DNA from: Ruminococcus sp.
Lineage (GTDB): Bacteria; Bacillota_A; Clostridia; Oscillospirales; Ruminococcaceae
Assembly: GCF_024684275.1 (NCBI RefSeq)
Contig: NZ_JAIKXF010000053.1
Location: 1-64,000, forward strand
Length of the DNA stretch: 64,000 nucleotides
Direction: 5' to 3'
Within the stretch, counting starts at the first letter, position 1. Each line of letters opens with the position of its first letter. Position numbers and translations under genes: made by a program. This document shows, in pieces, positions 17,935 to 25,926 of this stretch. Below the pieces are notes generated by a model. The model saw nothing but the letters and a program-made list of their open reading frames with translations, had not been told where the DNA came from and did no database searches.

Positions 17935-18423
17935 ATGAAATTCAACAAGATCGCAGCAATTCTTATGGCTTCAGTTATGACAGCAGGCGCAGCAACAGTT
18001 ATGGGAGCAGCTGCCGCAAAGAAATCATCTTCATCTCCGGCAGTAAGAGCAATGAAGGGCGACATCAACGGTGATACAGATATCGACATCGAGGATCTTC
18101 AGGCTGTTACTTGGCACGTTAAGGGCATCAAGGCTATTCCTGCAAGCAGACTTGCAAGAGCAGACGTAAACTGGGACGGCAAGGTAGATGTTACAGATAT
18201 CTCACTTATCTCCTATGATATCAACGGCTTTAGTCCTATCAGATCAGGCAACGTTTTAGGCCGTTCATATGTAACAAACGAGGATCTTGACGCTATCATT
18301 GATTATATCAACGGTGTAGATCCTCTGACAAAAGCTGAGAGAACCCGCGCTGACCTCAACAAGGACGGCAAGATAAATGTCACTGACGCAGTACTTCTTT
18401 CAAGATATCTCTATGTAAGATAA
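17935..18423 (+). CDS. Secreted protein made almost entirely of dockerin repeats
   Basis: A 162-residue protein. After a signal peptide (about 1-27) and a short Lys/Ser stretch there is no catalytic or binding module, only calcium-loop repeats. The first pair is GDINGDTDIDIEDL and ADVNWDGKVDVTD, a complete dockerin. A second half has a degenerate first loop (NEDLDAIIDYING) and a good second loop (ADLNKDGKINVTDA). It therefore looks like two dockerins in tandem, the second partly eroded. Possible roles are cohesin cross-linking, competition for cohesin sites or capping of scaffoldins; all are inference. It has its own promoter and terminator. Confidence 0.85.
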   Translation: MKFNKIAAILMASVMTAGAATVMGAAAAKKSSSSPAVRAMKGDINGDTDIDIEDLQAVTWHVKGIKAIPASRLARADVNWDGKVDVTDISLISYDINGFSPIRSGNVLGRSYVTNEDLDAIIDYINGVDPLTKAERTRADLNKDGKINVTDAVLLSRYLYVR

Positions 18424-18440
18424 TTACATCGCTGTATTGA

Positions 18441-18473
18441 AAAGGACTTTCCCTTGCGGAAGGTCCTTTTTTT
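18441..18473 (+). terminator. Terminator of the double-dockerin gene
   Basis: A 12-bp stem (18441-18452 with 18458-18469, one G-T pair) with a CTTGC loop, ending in T7. Confidence 0.93.
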
Positions 18474-18503
18474 GTAAAACTTGATGTCCGCAATTATCGG
18501 CAC

Positions 18504-18532
18504 TTGAAATCTCCTTTTATATATGGTATAAT
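18504..18532 (+). promoter_or_regulatory. Promoter ahead of miaB
   Basis: TTGAAA (18504-18509), a 17-nt spacer, TATAAT (18527-18532), 42 nt before the TTG start of miaB. It probably drives the miaB-mutS-mutL-miaA run. Confidence 0.8.
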
Positions 18533-18573
18533 TATACATTACAGGATTTTCATAGAAGGCGAGGTTTTGCCAA

Positions 18574-19953
18574 TTGAAGGACAATACCGCGGAAATAAGC
18601 GAAATAAAGGCACTGCTGGGGAATAAGCCCCGAAAAGCCTACATAAGGAGCTTTGGCTGTCAGCTGAATGTGTCTGACGGTGAGAAGATAAAGGGCTTGC
18701 TAAAAAAAATGGGATACGGCTTTACTGAGGACGAACACGAAGCCGACCTCATCATTCTCAACACCTGCGCCGTGCGTGAAAGCGCCGAGGACAGAGTTTT
18801 CGGCATTGTGGGCAGCATGAAGAAGCTCAAGGAGCTCAAACCGTCCCTTATTATCGGCATTGCAGGCTGTATGACGGCTCAGAGCCATATTGCCGAAAAG
18901 ATAAAGAAGTCATACCCACAGGTTGACCTTGTGCTTGGCACCTCTGCAATAAGCGCCCTGCCGAAGCTTCTTCTCGAAGCTCTCAGGGGAGCAGGTTTTT
19001 CGGCGGATATTACCGAATACGACGATTTCTCCGAGACTGTGGAGCAGGTGAGGGACAGCAGCTTCAAGGCTTCAGTGCCTATAATGTTCGGCTGCAATAA
19101 CTTCTGCACCTACTGTATAGTGCCCTATGTCCGCGGACGTGAGCGCAGCCGCCGTCCCGAGGATATAGTCGGCGAGGTAAAACAGCTTGTATCACAGGGC
19201 TACAAGGAGATAATGCTGCTGGGACAGAATGTCAATTCCTACGGCAATGACCTTGATGGAAAATGCAGCTTTCCGCAGCTTCTCCGCGAGCTGAATAAAA
19301 TAGACGGGGATTTCTGGATACGCTTCATGTCCTCACATCCGAAGGACGCTTCAAAGGAGCTTATCGATGCCATATTTGACTGCGAAAAAGCGGCAAAGCA
19401 CCTGCACCTGCCTGTACAGAGCGGCAGCAGTGCGGTTCTTGAACGCATGAACCGCAGATATACCGTGGAAAAGTACCTCGGCATCGTAGATGAGATACGC
19501 CGCAGAGACCCGGATTTTTCACTGACTACTGATATTATCGTGGGCTTTCCCGACGAGACCGATGAGGAATTCCGCGAAACTCTCGACCTGATGAAAAGGG
19601 TTAGATACGACAATATCTACTCATTTATCTATTCAAAGCGCTCGGGTACTAAGGCGGCAGAAATGCCCGACAGTATCTCCGATGAGGAAAAGGGACAGCG
19701 CATGAGAGAGCTTCTTGAGGTACAGAGAGAGGTCTCCACCGAGCACTATAAGCGCTTTATCGGCAGGACTATGCGAGTTCTTGCAGATGGCGTATCGAAG
19801 AAAAAAGACGGCTGGCTCACAGGAAAGAGCAGCGAGTTCATAATAGTCGAGTTTGAGGGAGACAGCTCCCTTATAGGTCAGTTCGTGGACGTTGAGATAA
19901 CCGATGCCATGAATTGGGCTGTTTCGGGACATATAAAGAAAGGGACGATATAA
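18574..19953 (+). CDS. miaB: tRNA-2-methylthio-N6-dimethylallyladenosine synthase (TTG start)
   Basis: A radical SAM methylthiotransferase that adds the ms2 group to i6A37 of tRNAs. The 459-residue protein has an N-terminal UPF0004 domain with three cluster cysteines (FGCQLN, NTCAVRE, AGCMTA), the radical SAM CxxxCxxC (CNNFCTYC, ~173-180) and a C-terminal TRAM domain. The start is TTG. Gene order miaB, YlbF/YmcA, mutS, mutL parallels Bacillus. miaA, whose i6A product is the substrate of MiaB, lies 9 kb downstream on the same strand. Confidence 0.95.
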   Translation: MKDNTAEISEIKALLGNKPRKAYIRSFGCQLNVSDGEKIKGLLKKMGYGFTEDEHEADLIILNTCAVRESAEDRVFGIVGSMKKLKELKPSLIIGIAGCMTAQSHIAEKIKKSYPQVDLVLGTSAISALPKLLLEALRGAGFSADITEYDDFSETVEQVRDSSFKASVPIMFGCNNFCTYCIVPYVRGRERSRRPEDIVGEVKQLVSQGYKEIMLLGQNVNSYGNDLDGKCSFPQLLRELNKIDGDFWIRFMSSHPKDASKELIDAIFDCEKAAKHLHLPVQSGSSAVLERMNRRYTVEKYLGIVDEIRRRDPDFSLTTDIIVGFPDETDEEFRETLDLMKRVRYDNIYSFIYSKRSGTKAAEMPDSISDEEKGQRMRELLEVQREVSTEHYKRFIGRTMRVLADGVSKKKDGWLTGKSSEFIIVEFEGDSSLIGQFVDVEITDAMNWAVSGHIKKGTI

Positions 19954-20745
19954 TTGAGAAGAATTATTGCAATATCCTGCCTTGCAGCACTGCTTCTGGC
20001 AGGCTGCGGAAAAACAGGTCAGAGCAGCTCTTCGTCTGAGAGCGCTAATGCAGCCACAGAGCCCATAAGCATTACAGCGGCTTCCGCTGAGGTGACAACG
20101 GCTGCCGAGACAACGACCGCAGAGGCTGCTTCAGCAACAGCTGCCGAGGAAACAACAGAAGCCGATACAACAAAGGAGCCCGACGGAATGGTTTCCGCAG
20201 GGGGACGAATGGATATGTATCCTGCCGTTTATCAGGGCGAGGTAAAGAGAGTTTTCGATGAAACAGCTGCCGAGAATAACGGCTTGGTGAGCATCGAGTA
20301 TGCACTCCGTGACCTCGATGTTGACGGTATCCCCGAGCTTATCCTGAAATACGGCACCTGTGAGGCTGATTTCCGCATACACATTTACAGATATGATGAG
20401 AATTGCGAGCTTCAGGACCTCGGAGTGTTCGGCGGCGGACATACTTCTTTCTGCTATGACGAGAACACGGGGAATTTTGTTCTCCTGTGGGGACATATGG
20501 GCTCGGCAAGCATAATGTATAATGTATGGGAAAACGGTACATTAAAGCAAACAGACCACTATGACTTTAATCTTGACGAGCAGACTCCTTCGTATGATGC
20601 TGTTCTTGAAGAAAAGGGCATAAGACGCATGGAATTCGTGGGAGCTTACAAATTCGATGCAAGCAGTGAGATAAAGTCGTATTTCCAGCATGGAGACGGT
20701 ACTTCTGAGGAGTTCGACGGACTTTACCTCGATCATATCTGCTGA
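19954..20745 (+). CDS. Lipoprotein with Thr/Ala-rich linker, unknown function (TTG start)
   Basis: A 263-residue lipoprotein whose TTG start directly abuts the miaB stop, with a GAAAGGGA SD inside miaB. The signal ends in LLLAGC. Residues ~25-75 are a low-complexity Ala/Thr/Glu linker, as in exported proteins that must span the wall. The globular part contains a calcium-loop-like DLDVDGIPELIL segment (~113-124) resembling those found in many clostridial lipoproteins. The function is not recognised, and its presence inside the tRNA-modification/mismatch-repair run is probably incidental. Confidence 0.82.
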   Translation: MRRIIAISCLAALLLAGCGKTGQSSSSSESANAATEPISITAASAEVTTAAETTTAEAASATAAEETTEADTTKEPDGMVSAGGRMDMYPAVYQGEVKRVFDETAAENNGLVSIEYALRDLDVDGIPELILKYGTCEADFRIHIYRYDENCELQDLGVFGGGHTSFCYDENTGNFVLLWGHMGSASIMYNVWENGTLKQTDHYDFNLDEQTPSYDAVLEEKGIRRMEFVGAYKFDASSEIKSYFQHGDGTSEEFDGLYLDHIC

Positions 20746-20793
20746 TCTTTGCAGCATAACGAATAAATCAATAATTTAAAGGAGAATAAAAAC

Positions 20794-21201
20794 ATGGATA
20801 TTATGGAATTAACAAGAGAGCTTGGAAAGGCACTTCAGAACGATGACAGATACACAGCTTATATGCTGGCTAAAAAGGCTAACGATGAGGATAAGGAGCT
20901 TCAGGAGGACATCGCACATTTTGAGGACCTCCGCATGAACCTCGGCAGCGCTATGAGTGCTGAGGAGCCCGATTCCGACAACATCAAGGCTCTGGATACT
21001 GAACTCAAGACAGTTTACAACAAGATAATGAAGAACCCGAAGATGATAGTTTTCTCAGGCGCACAGCAGGCTCTTGAAAAGCTGGTGACCAATATCCAGC
21101 AGATAATCCAGCTCTGCGCAAACGGTGAGGACCCTGAGACCTGCCAGATACCCGAGGCAGGCTGCACAGGCAGCTGTGCTTCATGCGCAGGCTGTCACTG
21201 A
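20794..21201 (+). CDS. YlbF/YmcA (Ric)-family protein with Cys-rich tail
   Basis: A 135-residue, mostly helical protein of the YlbF/YmcA/YheA family. In B. subtilis RicA (YmcA) and RicF (YlbF) form the Y-complex with RicT (YaaT), which binds Fe-S clusters and acts on RNase Y-dependent mRNA processing. ymcA lies between miaB and mutS there, exactly as here. The C-terminus is unusually rich in cysteine (C..C-x3-C-x2-C-x2-C in the last 25 residues, ending CAGCH), a plausible cluster-binding tail. I cannot decide whether it is a RicA or RicF equivalent. It follows an AAAGGAG SD. Confidence 0.85.
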   Translation: MDIMELTRELGKALQNDDRYTAYMLAKKANDEDKELQEDIAHFEDLRMNLGSAMSAEEPDSDNIKALDTELKTVYNKIMKNPKMIVFSGAQQALEKLVTNIQQIIQLCANGEDPETCQIPEAGCTGSCASCAGCH

Positions 21202-21206
21202 TATAT

Positions 21207-21809
21207 ATGGACAATAATAACAGAGCACTGTATGATAAGATCGCATATGTCAACTATCTTATCGGCAGCTTTGACGGAAGTGTGCCGCCATACAGCTTTC
21301 AGCTCAGAAACAGTGCCGAGGCAATAAAGGTAAACAGACGGTGTGGTTGGAGTGCTTTAGTCTGTGGAATTTCCATGCTTGGAATGAAGCTCTTTAGATG
21401 GGATTTTTTTAGTGTATCAGGCATTATACTGGCAGCTTTGTGCTTTATCTGTGCGATATTCAGTTTTATATATTCTGCCTGTATGGAGAAGGCTGTCATA
21501 GCTGAAGTTGACGGTGACAATATAACAATAAAGGGCAGAACCTATAACTGCGGAGAGATAGACTGCATTAAGGGCTCGGCTATGAACGGCTTGAAGATAG
21601 TTTCGGCGGGCAGGGACATTGTCAAATTCAGCAAAGCTCTTGACAACTGCGGCGAGCTTATAAAATGGGCAAGATGCAATCATATCAGGATAGACGACGA
21701 TCCCGACGCTGATCCGAAAAAGGCACAGAATATCTATATGATAACAGCAGTTATCGTTATGATATTAGCTGTGTTCATAGGGCTGTATTTAGGACTGAAA
21801 GGCAGATAA
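21207..21809 (+). CDS. Membrane protein, paralogue of the next gene
   Basis: A 200-residue protein with two adjacent transmembrane helices (about 50-90), a soluble beta-rich middle segment and a third helix at the C-terminus. The middle contains VDGDNITIKGRTYNCGEIDCIKG and a LIKWARCNHIRI motif that recurs in the following gene. The layout resembles membrane-anchored PH-like domains, but no family could be named. I placed the start at the ATG 21207; an in-frame ATG at 21183 overlaps the YlbF-type gene. Neither has a clear SD. Confidence 0.72.
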   Translation: MDNNNRALYDKIAYVNYLIGSFDGSVPPYSFQLRNSAEAIKVNRRCGWSALVCGISMLGMKLFRWDFFSVSGIILAALCFICAIFSFIYSACMEKAVIAEVDGDNITIKGRTYNCGEIDCIKGSAMNGLKIVSAGRDIVKFSKALDNCGELIKWARCNHIRIDDDPDADPKKAQNIYMITAVIVMILAVFIGLYLGLKGR

Positions 21810-21812
21810 GCC

Positions 21813-22442
21813 ATGAGTATTGAGCTTGATAAGGATCAGCAGGCAGAGCTGAGATACATAGGTGCCGAAGGCGAGATAAGACGCGACAGGATAGACCGTA
21901 TCATAGGCGTGAATGACTCTGCGCCGCCGAAGCGGAGCTTCGATATCGAGGTCTCGTCCCAGACAAGGGAAGTCAATAAGGTATACCTCGGGGCAGCTTT
22001 ATCGGGACTTGCAGGGGACGTATTGATATTCTTCATGCGCCGTGAGTTGTCGGGAGATAATGGTGGCTTACCTGAGTTCGTTATCGGTGTCATCAGTATC
22101 GTTTTGCTGGTGCTGGCGGTCTTTGGCGGAAAAGGGCTTGTCCATGTGACAGGCGAGGAGCTGAGGATAAACGGCAGAGGTTATTTTGCAAGTGATATCG
22201 ACATGATAAGCTGCAAAGGCATGGACGTGAAGGTGCATAGCGGCGGAAAGACCGTACTCAGGCTCAAAAAGGCGGACACAGGCTGCGAAGAGCTGATAAA
22301 ATGGGCAAAAGCCTATGATATTGCCATAAAAAACACCGACGGCGAGCCGTCACGCTCCATTAAGGTGCTTATGGCTGTGGGAGCGGTGCTGTTCGTTGCG
22401 GCTTTTACCGTGCTGTTGTTTTTTATCGTAACTAAGATGTAA
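21813..22442 (+). CDS. Membrane protein, paralogue of the preceding gene
   Basis: A 209-residue protein with the same plan as its upstream neighbour: two transmembrane helices (about 50-95), a beta-rich segment, the shared motif CEELIKWAKAYDIAI and a final transmembrane helix. The two genes are separated by only 3 nt and look like a tandem duplication that has diverged strongly. A gene of this kind is not part of the conserved miaB-mutS neighbourhood known from Bacillus. The function is unknown. Confidence 0.75.
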   Translation: MSIELDKDQQAELRYIGAEGEIRRDRIDRIIGVNDSAPPKRSFDIEVSSQTREVNKVYLGAALSGLAGDVLIFFMRRELSGDNGGLPEFVIGVISIVLLVLAVFGGKGLVHVTGEELRINGRGYFASDIDMISCKGMDVKVHSGGKTVLRLKKADTGCEELIKWAKAYDIAIKNTDGEPSRSIKVLMAVGAVLFVAAFTVLLFFIVTKM

Positions 22443-22455
22443 AGGAGCTAAACCA

Positions 22456-25074
22456 ATGGAAATCGACAGAAGTAAAATATCCCCCATGATGCAGCAGTAC
22501 TTCGAGGTCAAGGACAAGTACAAGGACTGTATACTGTTCTTCCGCCTCGGTGACTTCTACGAGATGTTCTTCGATGATGCTGTAGTGGTATCAAAGGCTC
22601 TTGAGCTTACCCTTACAGGCAGAGACTGCGGACTTGAGGAACGCGCTCCCATGTGCGGAGTGCCCTATCATGCGGCGGATATGTACATAAAGAGGCTCAT
22701 AGACATGGGCTTCAAGGTGGCTGTGTGTGAGCAGCTCACCGATCCTGCCGAGACCAAGGGTATAGTTGTACGTGATGTTATCCGCGTGGTAACTCCGGGT
22801 ACGCTGACAGAGAGCAGTATGCTTGATGACGGCAGCAACAACTATATATGCAGTATCTTCTACGACGAGGAAACTAAGACCTGCGGCGTTGCTTCTGCCG
22901 ATCTTTCGACAGGTGAGGCGGCTCTCAGCTATTTCGAGGGCAAGGACCTGGAGGCAGGCGTCATCAACGAGCTTTCACGCTGCAAGCCTGCGGAGATAAT
23001 CTTCCCACAGAACTTCCTGTCACTTAAAGCAGCTGCTGAGTTCGTAAAGGTAAGGCTTTCCTGTGCGGTGACTCTACGCGATACTATATGCTTCACTCCA
23101 TCTGCGCGAAGGGATATGGCTGCGGCAGTATTCGGCGTGAAATCCGTAACAGAGCTTGGCATAAGCGAGGACGGAGCAGACTGCGCGGCGGTATGCGGAC
23201 TTTTCGATTACATAAACGATACACAGAAGACATCGGTTTCAAGATTTACGTCTATCGAGCTTCTGAGCGGCGAGCAGTTCATGGGGCTTGACCTCAATGC
23301 AAGGCGAAACTTAGAGCTTACGGAAACTCTACGCAGTAAGGAGAAAAAAGGCTCTCTCATGTGGGTGCTGGACTCTACAAAGACCTCAATGGGACGCCGT
23401 ATGCTGAGAAACTGGATAGAGCAGCCTCTGAAAAGCCCTGCAAGGATAATCGAGCGCCTTGACGCAGTTGAAGCACTCTACCGCAAGAGCGTTGTCCTCA
23501 CAGACCTTACAGACCTGCTGGACAGGGTATACGATCTGGAGCGCCTTATGACAAAGGTCATGTACAAGAGCGCCAATCCCCGTGACCTCAAATCCCTTTC
23601 GGCTACAGCTATGCAGCTGCCACTCGTAAAGCAGGAGCTTGCAAAGCTTTCCGATTCAAAGCTCCTTGCGAGGTATAATGACGAAATATCTACATTAGAC
23701 GAGCTGGTAAACCTTGTTGAGAATGCCATTATGGACGAGCCGCCTATCTCCGTAAAGGACGGCGGTGTTATCAAGGAGGGCTTCAACAAGGAGCTTGATG
23801 AGCTTCGCCACATAATGAACAACGGCAGGAGCATAATCGACGAGATAGAACAGCGCGAAAAAGAGGCAACAGGCATCAAAAGCCTTAAAATAGGCTTCAA
23901 CCGTGTGTTTGGCTATTATCTTGAGGTAACACGCTCATACTATGACCTTATCCCCGAGGGCTGGATACGCAAGCAGACTCTCGCAAACGCAGAGCGCTTC
24001 ATCACAGAGGAGCTGAAAAACGCCGAAAACTCTATACTCGGTGCAAAGGACAAGGCTCTTTCCCTCGAAGCTGATATATTCTCTGAGGTGCGTGACTTCC
24101 TTGCGACAAAGCTGGAAGCGGTACAGAAAACTGCCTCGGCTGTTGCGGCTGTGGACGTGCTATGCTCTTTTGCGGACGTAGCTCTGCGGAATCAGTACGT
24201 CAAGCCCGACATCGTCATTGACGGCTCTATCGACATAAAAGCAGGACGCCACCCTGTTGTGGAGCTCATGCTTACCGATGAGATGTTTGTGCCTAATGAC
24301 CTCTACATCGACACAAAGGCTGACCGTATGTCCATAATCACGGGACCTAATATGTCAGGTAAATCCACATACATGAGACAGGCAGCACTTATTGTGCTCA
24401 TGGCGCAGATAGGCAGCTTCGTGCCTGCGGATTCCGCTAAAATATCCGTGGTGGACAAGATATTCACCCGTGTGGGAGCTTCCGATGACCTTACGGCAGG
24501 TCAGTCCACATTTATGGTGGAGATGAGCGAGGTATCGGATATACTGAAAAACGCCACTAAGGACAGCCTTGTTATACTTGACGAGGTGGGCAGGGGAACC
24601 TCTACATTTGACGGTGTAAGCATAGCCCGTGCTGTTGCGGAGTTCATCTGCAATTCAAAGAAGCTGGGCTGCAAGACTCTTTTCGCTACCCACTACCATG
24701 AGCTTATCGGGCTTGAGGACGAGCTGGAGGGTGTAAAGAACTACAGCATCGCCGTAAACAAGCACGGCGGCACCATACGCTTTTTGCGCAAGATAGTCCG
24801 CGGCGGTGTGGACGAGAGCTACGGCGTTGACGTTGCAAAGCTGGCTGGACTTCCTGCAAAGGTGGTCACAAGGGCAAAGGAGCTCCTTGAAGAAATGGAG
24901 AGAGCTCATGCTGCGGAGCGTCCTGCGGCAGTCCGCGAGGAGTCGGGGCAGATAAGCTTCGGCAGTCTGGGCAGAGAAGCGGCTCTGGAAATGTTGGAAA
25001 AGACCAATATCGACGAGCTTACGGACAGCGAGTGCCGCGAGCTCCTCAGAGATATGCTGAAAGCTATTCAGTAG
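22456..25074 (+). CDS. mutS: DNA mismatch repair protein MutS
   Basis: A mismatch-recognition ATPase of 872 residues, normal length. The N-terminal mismatch-binding motif is GDFYEMF (Phe and Glu that contact the mispair, about residues 32-38). The ATPase domain has Walker A GPNMSGKST (~630), TAGQSTFMVEM, Walker B DEVGRGTSTFDG and FATHYHEL. A short clamp/tetramerisation tail follows. An AAAGGAG SD precedes it. Downstream, before mutL, lie a repeat-filled gap and a 206-residue unknown protein. Confidence 0.97.
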   Translation: MEIDRSKISPMMQQYFEVKDKYKDCILFFRLGDFYEMFFDDAVVVSKALELTLTGRDCGLEERAPMCGVPYHAADMYIKRLIDMGFKVAVCEQLTDPAETKGIVVRDVIRVVTPGTLTESSMLDDGSNNYICSIFYDEETKTCGVASADLSTGEAALSYFEGKDLEAGVINELSRCKPAEIIFPQNFLSLKAAAEFVKVRLSCAVTLRDTICFTPSARRDMAAAVFGVKSVTELGISEDGADCAAVCGLFDYINDTQKTSVSRFTSIELLSGEQFMGLDLNARRNLELTETLRSKEKKGSLMWVLDSTKTSMGRRMLRNWIEQPLKSPARIIERLDAVEALYRKSVVLTDLTDLLDRVYDLERLMTKVMYKSANPRDLKSLSATAMQLPLVKQELAKLSDSKLLARYNDEISTLDELVNLVENAIMDEPPISVKDGGVIKEGFNKELDELRHIMNNGRSIIDEIEQREKEATGIKSLKIGFNRVFGYYLEVTRSYYDLIPEGWIRKQTLANAERFITEELKNAENSILGAKDKALSLEADIFSEVRDFLATKLEAVQKTASAVAAVDVLCSFADVALRNQYVKPDIVIDGSIDIKAGRHPVVELMLTDEMFVPNDLYIDTKADRMSIITGPNMSGKSTYMRQAALIVLMAQIGSFVPADSAKISVVDKIFTRVGASDDLTAGQSTFMVEMSEVSDILKNATKDSLVILDEVGRGTSTFDGVSIARAVAEFICNSKKLGCKTLFATHYHELIGLEDELEGVKNYSIAVNKHGGTIRFLRKIVRGGVDESYGVDVAKLAGLPAKVVTRAKELLEEMERAHAAERPAAVREESGQISFGSLGREAALEMLEKTNIDELTDSECRELLRDMLKAIQ

Positions 25075-25075
25075 A

Positions 25076-25258
25076 GAACGCTGCCCTCGGCGTTCCGAGC
25101 CTTTAGCCGATTTAGAGCTAAGAGCTAAGAACTAAGAGCTAAGTAGGGGCGACGTCTCGTCAACTCTCAAATCTAAACTCTCAACTTTAGAAAACGTGTA
25201 GGGACGACCAATGGTCGTCCGCAAATATAAAATTATGCATTATGAATTATGAATTGAA
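25076..25258. repeat. Composite intergenic repeat (copy 1)
   Basis: In order: a hairpin GAACGC...GCGTTC (25076-25095), four 7-nt units of the gagctaa/gaactaa type (25115-25142), GTAGGGGCG, a second GTAGGGACG with palindrome GGACGACCAATGGTCGTCC (~25198-25220), and an AT-rich tail with repeated ATTATGAATT-like words (25230-25257). The same modules recur near 41320-41625, 46769-46830, 47172-47215, 50440-50497 and 59690-59830. Confidence 0.75.
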
Positions 25259-25273
25259 ACAGAGGTGCAAATC

Positions 25274-25894
25274 ATGCCTGCTTATTTTTCTTTGATAATG
25301 GAATACAGCCGCGCAGAGCTGGATTTTGACAATATGAAGGAGCTTACCGCTTATATCAAGCACTCAGGACTTGGATTCAAGGGCGGATTGAATAGCTATG
25401 AAAATGAGTCCATAGAGGACATTATGGAATGGAACCAGAAAAAGCTGGAGGAGGACTTCGAGCTGGGCTACGACGAGGACGCTTCCAACGATTACAAGCA
25501 GATGCGCTTTGAATATGACGGCTTTTCCGAGTTCCGCGGCTTTATCATGAATGAGTCGCCTATACGCGGAGAGTATACCTTTACCCTGCTGATACCTCAG
25601 GAGGAGGTTCACGTTGAGGGAGATACCTACAAAAAGGAAGCTGTTGAGAAGCTGAAAGCCATAGCTTCAAAGCTCTGGATACTGCCGAAAACACGCACCA
25701 TGCAGACTGAGCTGGAGCTTGGTGAGGGGATAACTCCCGAAATGGATATAAAGGAGGGGGCTGCTCCGAGTGCCTGTCCATTCGCTATTGTATCGGAAAA
25801 GCAGTTCGGACGCATGGACACAGCTGATTATACTGCCGAGCATATCGAGTACGGCGGAGTAATACTCACACCAAACCGGATAAAGCTGGTCTGA
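25274..25894 (+). CDS. Hypothetical protein, 206 aa
   Basis: A soluble acidic protein without signal peptide, transmembrane segment or recognised motif. The start is the ATG at 25274 (MPAYFSLIMEY), 6 nt after an AGAGGTG SD; a GTG at 25265 is part of that SD. It lies between a composite repeat and mutL, 32 nt upstream of mutL and on the same strand, so it is probably co-transcribed with it. No function is proposed. Confidence 0.75.
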   Translation: MPAYFSLIMEYSRAELDFDNMKELTAYIKHSGLGFKGGLNSYENESIEDIMEWNQKKLEEDFELGYDEDASNDYKQMRFEYDGFSEFRGFIMNESPIRGEYTFTLLIPQEEVHVEGDTYKKEAVEKLKAIASKLWILPKTRTMQTELELGEGITPEMDIKEGAAPSACPFAIVSEKQFGRMDTADYTAEHIEYGGVILTPNRIKLV

Positions 25895-25926
25895 ACTGCG
25901 CTTCAAATCAGAAAGGAAGTAAATAA

